Positions 57,752-64,000 of a stretch of 64,000 bases of DNA are shown here, in pieces. The notes beneath the pieces were generated by a model. The model had not been told where the DNA came from, made no database searches, and saw only the letters and a program-made list of their open reading frames with translations. A program made the position numbers and the translations under genes. Every line of letters begins with the position of its first letter. Position 1 is the stretch's first letter. The stretch is from Gelatoporia subvermispora B (Eukaryota > Basidiomycota > Agaricomycetes > Polyporales > Gelatoporiaceae): assembly GCA_000320605.2 (NCBI GenBank), contig KB445791.1, forward strand, positions 2,537,057-2,601,056. Direction: 5' to 3'.

Positions 57752-59634
57752 TCACTCCAACGGCAGACCTTCGCTCTCTTGCCAGCGTTTCATCAGCGCA
57801 TTGCTAGGCAAACCAAAGGGATCCACCATCTTGCGGGCCACCTCCAATCCGGCAACCGGGAGATTCGTAGGATCAAGCAATCCAAGCTGCTGCATGTTAG
57901 CAATGGGAAGCCAGCGCATAGCACAGTAACGCACCTGGACGAGGACAGAGGCTTGGTCCCAATATCTGCGTTCACGGGTTTCGTGGCAGATCAGGATGGC
58001 AAATCCAGCTTATGAACGAACAGCGCTCACATATGCCTGTGAAATGTCAGCCGACATAACTTGGCTCAGCCATCATCCTAGTGGAACTTTTCCCCACTCA
58101 CTCAAAAGTCAGCTTGTCCCCTCGAAACGCGACTATCCCAACAAGCGCAATTTCCAGAGGTTTGCCGGTGGGTGCTATACCTGGCAAAAAGTAATCGATC
58201 TCCTGCACACACAATTTATGAGTCTGATACCGGTCCTCCTAGTACAGTGTACATATATCGAAATACCGTAGTGTGCGTGCATTTGAATACCATCTCGTCC
58301 ACAATCCGATCAGCGCCAACTATGAGTTAACGTTAGCGTATAGGAATTGCCGAACGTGCTCAGACCCACTGGTGCGAGAGATTGGAATCAATTCTGTGTC
58401 CGGAGGCGTGACCTGGCAGGAACCATGAAATAACTCAAATATTCGAATACAACGCAGACGGCGCATGCAAACCTTGTCTGACGTAAAATGGTACTGAGGT
58501 ACACAGTACGATCAGACTTTGGCATATAATATACGCGATCGCGAACCTTGTAGAACCGAGCCAATTCTTCGAAGCCCAAACCTCCTGTCATTGTGGCCAT
58601 GTGATTGACATAGGGTGTGGAAACCTTTCCAAGATCTGAATCAGCGCATGCAGAAGTGCTCAGATGGATTCAGGGCACCATCGTAGACATTGTCTCTAAT
58701 ACGGAGGACATGTCAAGGAACACAACTTCAGGGCGACGTTACATGTAGGTACGTACTTAGAGCGTCACGCTCAACAAATTCCTTGAATGAATTATCAGTA
58801 TCACGATCACATGACGACAGAAATATTCGTCACATAGTACGTGTGCTTCTCCCAAAGTTTCTCGAAGTTGTAGTGAGGCCCTAGCTCTCTCTTTAGCAGC
58901 TCAAGGGTACGAGTGTACGACAATCCCGTCGCGGATCGCACATATATGTTGACACTTTCCGTTTCGCCTGGTCGGATAGACGTCGGTGCGTGTGCCATGT
59001 ACGGAAAAGGCGGATCGACGGACACCAGAGGATATACATAAACGGACACTGGGGGGAAGGAGGATGTCGGTAGTGTGTATCCTAGGTTAGCAGGGTCAGT
59101 CCAGGGTAGCAAAGATGCCTGGGCAGTCTCCTGAGAAGAAGCTAAGTGGAATATAGTACTAATCAACACATATTTTTGTGAGCAACCAGATTATGAGACG
59201 TTCCGACAACTGCTCACGGTACAATCGTCTCATCTTGATGGTCGCGAATGAGCAACGCTTCCGCTTGTCTAAGCTGAGGGCAGTAATGAATGCAAGCTTT
59301 CAGGCCAGGGATATTTATCATCCCCGTTGCATCATTCAGGGCATCTTCTCGCAGTCCATAGGTGATGAGAGCCCACTGTGGGCGATCTGCAGTCATCACG
59401 ATGCGTCTCGCATCTCCTAAGGCATCTTTCAAGCTTTCCAGGCTTGCCGCTGGGTATGGGACATGCAATACTTCGTATCCCTCCTCCGACATCTGGAAAC
59501 TATCAGGATGGCATATATGTTTGACAATGCTAGATGACCTGTCGAGCCCATGCTGCGTGTTCCTTTGAGAGGAACACCACTAGGAGCGGTGGGTGAGAAA
59601 CGGTTTTCACCGCGTTAGGATACAAGGTTAACAT
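57752..59634 (-). CDS. Dienelactone hydrolase-like protein fused to a SnoaL/NTF2-like domain
   Basis: Exon 1 (59634-59539) reads MLTLYPNAVKTVSHPPLL and VVFLSKEHAAWARQ. It splices exactly before MSEEGYEVLHVPYPAASLES at 59492, so that Met is internal. The N-terminal half resembles dienelactone hydrolase folds (IVMTADRPQWALITYGL; ACIHYCPQLRQ; STIFHLASS; PVSVYVYPLVSVDPPFPYMA). After YVRSATGLSYTRTLELLKRE comes the C-terminal SnoaL/NTF2-like half: MTGGLGFEELARFY, VTPPDTELIPISR, DEMVFKCTHTTEIDYFLPGI and WDQASVLVQVGLLDPTNLPV. It ends LPLE at 57752. About eight introns. A catalytic Cys/Ser of the hydrolase was not identified, so activity is open. Similar two-domain proteins are annotated as carboxymethylenebutenolidases in fungi. 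Substrate unknown. Confidence 0.78.
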
Positions 59635-60074
59635 CGCTCAAGCTGGAGGTTGCAGAGATAAAGCCTGGGAACTTTCTGCATCAGCGCGGGACTGAGATAT
59701 TGATCTTGCCGCCACAAAAGCGACCATGAGGAGAGTCGCGGGAAGGAGATATGCGTCGGGCCGTGCCACAAGCGCGCTGTGAGAGGCCGTGAGATGATAC
59801 ACAAAGTCCAGGCCCGCAAATCGTAACCCTCCAGAACAGCCTTCTGAGTGCAACGAACAGGTCTCGTGCATGAACGTTGAACGTTGAATGGTACTCCGTA
59901 GAGAAGCCCGACATTATACTGACTACGCGTATCTAGGTGATATTTGCAGGATGTGCAGACAGGCTGGCAGCGTAAATAGGCGTACAGGGTATGCGTATGC
60001 GAGGTTATATGACGGAGTGAAATCAAAGATATGATCAAGATCAGATGCGCACAGAAAGCAGGTATATCGTAAAA
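59635..60074. other. Spacer: hydrolase promoter and 3' flank of the ankyrin-DIL gene
   Basis: About 440 bases between two minus-strand genes. Overlapping minus-strand frames up to 136 codons lack domains and splice logic. Nothing called. Confidence 0.4.
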
Positions 60075-63000
60075 TCATGCCAGAGAACCTTTCCCGTCCT
60101 TTCCATCCACGGGTGTGTTAGGTAACGTCTCTCCCCTACCTCTGCCTCGCGCTGACGGTCTTCGTGTGAGCGGTGTCAGGTTCGAGATGTCCGACAACGC
60201 GCCTAAGCCGGATTCTGGTTCGTCTAAAGAGATCGAAACCGACTTCTCGCAATCATTGTCGTCGACTTCAATAGCCCTGCTGTAGCGATGCGCTGCCCTA
60301 CTCCCGTCGACCCATTGCAAAGCACTGGGACCCACACTGCGTAGCTTGCTCGCATTGAAACACCACGCTAAAGCTCCGCGCGATCCGAAGCTCGTACGAC
60401 TGGCGCTCCTGCCTGGTTCTAGGTCCACGCTGCTCCGGATGCTGTGACGCTTCTCGTAGTCTCCTTCCTGACGTCGTACTGGCAGCGCCCCTAGCATCCT
60501 AGGATCTGATGGGAGGAAGAGCGGAAGCATGTGCCTTGACTCTAGAAGCTCCCCAAGAGGTTCCGGGGTTTTTGCTGACTCCCAGAGGGACTTCTCTTGT
60601 GTACGATCGAAAAGAGCATCAATAGATCGCTGAGCAAGAGCGGTTTCTTGTGAGGAGGTGATCGATATATGGTCCGAGACAATGGGCGTGTCGAGCATGG
60701 AAGGTGATCCGCTGACGCTGTCTTCGCGATCTCGGTCACGTTCTCCCATCTACAGCATTGGAGTGTTAGCATCTGCAGCTCAATGACAGGTCTCAAAATG
60801 GCGTACCTCTCTTCGCAATGCTTCAACACCCATCTTGACGCGATGCCGTTCCCAGTCCTTTTGCAATTGGGCGAGGTACTGATTGCATTCATCCGTCATG
60901 CGGCCCTCGTTGACTTCATACTTGTAGTCCCGTACAGCCCTGCGCATCTGATCACTTGCGTCAGAGAAGAGCACAGCTGGTCGGTGCGAAAACACCCACC
61001 TGTAACGGGTTGAGATGCTTCATGGTTTGGATGGTGGCTATGAGATTGGCAAATTCCGATATGGAGGAAAGACACTAGATAATCATCAGAATATTCTCAT
61101 GAACACAATACCCAATGGCGACGTACCTGCAACCAATTGAGCAGGTCTCTGACCGGTGCAAAATGAGACCCGATACCACGCGGGAGCTCCATCTGCGTGA
61201 TCCATTCCTCCAGTATACTGATGTTCATGCCAATTTGGACTGCTCGTGACCTAAAAGCCATGCGCATAAGTTACATCCCTTTCCCTGAATAGCGTACTGC
61301 TACACACCGGCACAGATACTTCTTCCGAGTCAAGATACGATTGAAGATCTCGCCTGTAGAAAATAGGTGTCAGGTCAGTCCAGTAGGCCATGGAGGTAGT
61401 GCATACACGCTGCCCAATACATGATCTGAGACCAAAATTGTACGATCAGCGCAGGGTTGATCCCAGACAAGGCCATGAGCGTATGGAGGGCCGTCATAAA
61501 GGACGTGATATTCTGCGGGGTTTGTGTTGCGTTCGGTGTGCCTGGATCAGTGAACATGGCCTGCAACGGCGTGGCAACAGACGAAGCACGAGTGCGTGCA
61601 AAAGATTGGCGGAGCGAAGCGAAACGAGGCGGTGAAGTCGCATTCTGAGATACTGGGGGAGATGGTGGTCGGCTAGGGTGACTGGGGGAAGCTGGCGTAC
61701 TGCCTCTAGAGTGTCCGTTAGCCTGCGCTGTTTTCTTCTTCCCAGAGAATGACCATGGAAACGTCCAGTCCGACTCAAATTGTATGGACTCAAATTCACT
61801 CGATAGAGGTGAATGCTCCAGCAGAGAACCATCCAGTAGCCGGTCGATTTTTCTCTCCGCGTAGCGGATGATGAAGACTACTCATTAATACAAGACATTT
61901 ACGGTGATGGTGCCTGGTGCTACTTACTGAAGACTGAGTTGATGATCTCTTCGACTGCAACGAACGACCCTAATTCTTCGCATGTCTCATTGATAGCGTC
62001 GTCGCAGCGCATGAGATGAAGCCAGACCGTCGTATTGTAAAGCCAAAAGAGCAACGCCGTGATGTCTTCCTCCCGGCTCTGACAGGTAGTAGTTCAGTGC
62101 TCACCATATTGAAACTCTATGAGCGACACACTCACGAAGAACACGTCCTCAATTGCGTCGGTCGCGCCCATGACCACGTCCTCCACCCAGTTGTGGTTGC
62201 ATTCAAGGCAGGCGAATCTAGTTAGCAGATACAGAACGTTCGCTGGCTCGGCATTGCGTATTGATGGTTGAAAATCCGTAATCAGCGATTGGAAGATATC
62301 CGGCAACGCCCCCGGCGAAAAAGCGAGCATTGATGTATAGTCTGGAGGAGGAGTCTATAAACATACTGAGTGATCCTCGTGGTAGACGTTGCGAACACAC
62401 TCACCAATGATATGTTGTTCACATCTTCTTCATCCTCATCCTCAGAAGACTCTACGAATATCTCGGACTCGTCCTCACCCCACCACTTAGGACCTATGCT
62501 TAGAATGTTCTGAATCCCATTCTGTATCTGTTTCCTCTTGTTGATGCGACGCATCCGTTGCTCAAGTGAACGCCTGCGCTCCTCCATTCTTCCGCCTTTC
62601 CATCCATTCTCTCGCATTGCTTCTTCCAGCAGCAAAGCCACATCTTCTCGCCCTGGTACTGTAGAATGCGCAGTGACAATATCAAGTGCTGTTAACTGCC
62701 GTCGTGTCAGCGACAGAGGGGAAGACCCATGTGTCAATAGATGCGACACTAATGTAGGGGGTGCGAGCAGTGCCGCATAATGCAGTGCCGTCCATCCAGC
62801 TGTGGTGTCTCGGTAAGCGGCCGATTGCAACAACCCTAGAGCTCGAAGTGGGGCAGACCTTGATCTGGAACATTGACATCACAGCCTTCAGATATCAGGA
62901 GTCTGACACATTCTTCCCTCTCAATGTCTCTGTCAGATTCCGAACCGAACCCAAGGATTGTCATGCTGATGAGACCCAGGCCGTCTTCATCTTGCTTCCC

Positions 63001-63231
63001 GAGGTCGATAAACTTCTGTACTTGGGAATCCGCGAGCAAGAACGACAGTAGCGACAGATCTCCAAAGACGCACGCGCGCGTGAGGCAATGTTCGACAAGC
63101 ACTGCCTTCTGAGTTGGTGAAAGGCCGACAGCGGGGGAAAGGAGGTCGGAGATCTGAGGTGGTGTCGGATACAGCGGCTGCAGATCAGGCTCTACAGTCA
63201 GATCGACTGGGCCGATTGATGATACAGTCAT
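60075..63231 (-). CDS. Ankyrin-repeat and DIL (dilute) domain protein
   Basis: ATG at 63231 (TVSSIGPVDLTVEPDLQP). The ankyrin region is LTRACVFGDLSLLSFLLADS, LISEGCDVNVPDQ and GWTALHYAALLAPPTLVSHL with LLTHGSSPLSLT. A charged stretch then leads into the DIL region: LAFSPGALPDIFQSLITDFQ, YLLTRFACLECNHNWVEDVV, SFMTALHTLMALSGINPALI, VQFWSQIMYWAACEIFNRIL, TRKKYLCRSRAVQIGMNISI, FAPVRDLLNWLQCLSSISEF and LNPLQMRRAVRDYKYEVNEG. The tail is Ser-rich and ends at 60075. DIL is the cargo-binding globular tail of class V myosins; here it has no motor and is paired with ankyrins, as in fission-yeast SPAC25B8.08. A trafficking-adaptor role is inferred. About nine introns. Confident in domains. Confidence 0.88.
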
Positions 63232-63661
63232 CGTCGAAGTCCAAGCCGAATGGGTGACAAGAAGCTACAATGTGCTCTGACAACCAGTGCACAGTTCAGG
63301 AAAAGCAGACGCTCAAGCAGGCGTGTAGTTACCTGCTGTCAGCCACCACGCTCTCCAAGTCCGCGAGTCTTCACGAACGGAAGGTTTTCATGAGCGTGGT
63401 TTCTCTGTTCAGACAGGGTTTCCTCGGAGAGAGCTGTATAAATGATGGAATGAGCTGAGTTCTTCAGAATAAGTGTCGGTGCTGCACGCAGCACGCGACG
63501 TCAGCAGACGCTAGCAAAGTAGCAGCATGCTCCTACTTTGGACGCCACCCAATGGGCGTCTAATCAATCGCTCGCGACCTAGCTTCGGTCTTCTTTCATA
63601 TCTTTTGCTTCCCTCCGTAACTTGCCGCCTGATATCATCTCACCACCAAATAACTGACAAA
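63232..63661. promoter_or_regulatory. Divergent promoter region, ankyrin-DIL gene / RRP15
   Basis: About 430 bases between divergent starts. The 70 bases before the RRP15 ATG are pyrimidine-rich. A GACGTCAG sequence near 63497 lacks the leading T of a full CRE palindrome. Confidence 0.45.
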
Positions 63662-64000
63662 ATGCCTCCCGCAAAGAAGCAGAAACCGACTAAGACTGCC
63701 GGAAGCGACCTAGGCGAAGAAGAGAGCATGCACGAATTCGAGGAAGGCAGTTCCGGCATTGCTTCTGGCTCCGAACAGTCATTTCTACATGAGGACTCAG
63801 CACCAGACACAGAAGACGAAATCGCTGATGCCAAACATGTAAAATCAAAAAAGACTCTCAAACGCAAGCATCGTGCTACAGATGCGACTCGTTTTGGAGC
63901 TGCCTTGCAATCACTTTTGGACACGGAGACGCCCTCCGCGGTCCCTTTGGCCCTAAAACCGTCGATAGGGAAGAAGCGGACGGACGAAAAATTAGAGAAG
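63662..64000 (+). CDS. RRP15: RRP15-like ribosome-biogenesis protein (partial)
   Basis: ATG at 63662; the frame is open to the window end (64000). The N-terminus is basic then strongly acidic (PPAKKQKPTKTAGSD; EEESMHEFEEGSS; DTEDEIADAK), typical of nucleolar proteins. It is followed by the start of the Rrp15 domain: TRFGAALQSLLDTETPSAVP, then LALKPSIGKKRTDEKLEK. Rrp15 is needed for 27S pre-rRNA processing and 60S assembly. Only the N-terminal third is visible, so assignment rests on the domain opening. Confidence 0.8.
   Translation, partial: MPPAKKQKPTKTAGSDLGEEESMHEFEEGSSGIASGSEQSFLHEDSAPDTEDEIADAKHVKSKKTLKRKHRATDATRFGAALQSLLDTETPSAVPLALKPSIGKKRTDEKLEK

Overview
The window is nuclear DNA from a filamentous basidiomycete, probably an agaricomycete. 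Genes sit close together on both strands and are cut by many short introns (about 50-65 nt, GTRNGT...YAG). Proteins match fungal housekeeping families, including a Cas1-type polysaccharide O-acetyltransferase and a tea1-like kelch protein. Species cannot be told from the sequence. Exon joins were done by eye from splice signals and reading phase, so terminal exons and starts are less certain than gene identities. I found no rRNA, convincing tRNA, CRISPR or intact transposon.

Layout, left to right. 1-3082 (-): tea1-like kelch/coiled-coil polarity protein, cut by the window edge; then a 2.1 kb gap. 5232-11639: two lineage-type, largely disordered proteins. 11967-14816 (+): bifunctional purine enzyme ADE5,7. 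15313-17489 (-): ankyrin plus two CCCH zinc fingers. 17917-19505 (-): bacterial GpsA-type glycerol-3-phosphate dehydrogenase with a leader-like N-terminus, divergent from SED5 (19977-21333, +). 21482-22632 (-): NOP6-like RRM protein. 23141-23979 (-): NEDD8 E2 UBC12. 24266-25713 (+): 2OG-Fe(II) dioxygenase. 26038-28430 (-): ABZ1 (PABA synthase), divergent from TTI1 (28930-32364, +), which meets dCMP deaminase DCD1 (32419-33846, -) tail to tail. 34327-35499 (-): RNase P/MRP subunit POP3. 35782-38750 (+): arrestin-related adaptor. 38886-40068 (-): SDR oxidoreductase sharing a CRE-bearing promoter with VTA1 (40671-42317, +). 42874-45807 (+): CAS1. 46705-48032 (+): STS1/Cut8. 48518-50620 (+): PPR protein.

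From 50.6 to 53.7 kb the DNA looks different: a frame-broken coding relic (51193-51670), a REX4-like exonuclease whose catalytic residues are replaced (51891-52723), and otherwise featureless sequence. After it come a conserved unknown (53668-54760, +), a rhomboid protease (55116-57254, -), a dienelactone-hydrolase/SnoaL-like fusion (57752-59634, -), an ankyrin-DIL protein (60075-63231, -) and the start of RRP15 (63662 onward, +).

The genes do not form one pathway or a biosynthetic cluster. Recurring themes are membrane traffic (SED5, VTA1, arrestin, rhomboid, ankyrin-DIL, tea1), RNA and ribosome biogenesis (NOP6, RRP15, POP3, REX4-like), nucleotide and folate metabolism (ADE5,7, DCD1, ABZ1) and ubiquitin/proteasome function (UBC12, STS1). 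The most unusual item is the probable pseudo-exonuclease beside the decayed relic, followed by the GpsA-type dehydrogenase, the paired CRE palindromes at the SDR/VTA1 promoter and the P-loop on the dCMP deaminase.
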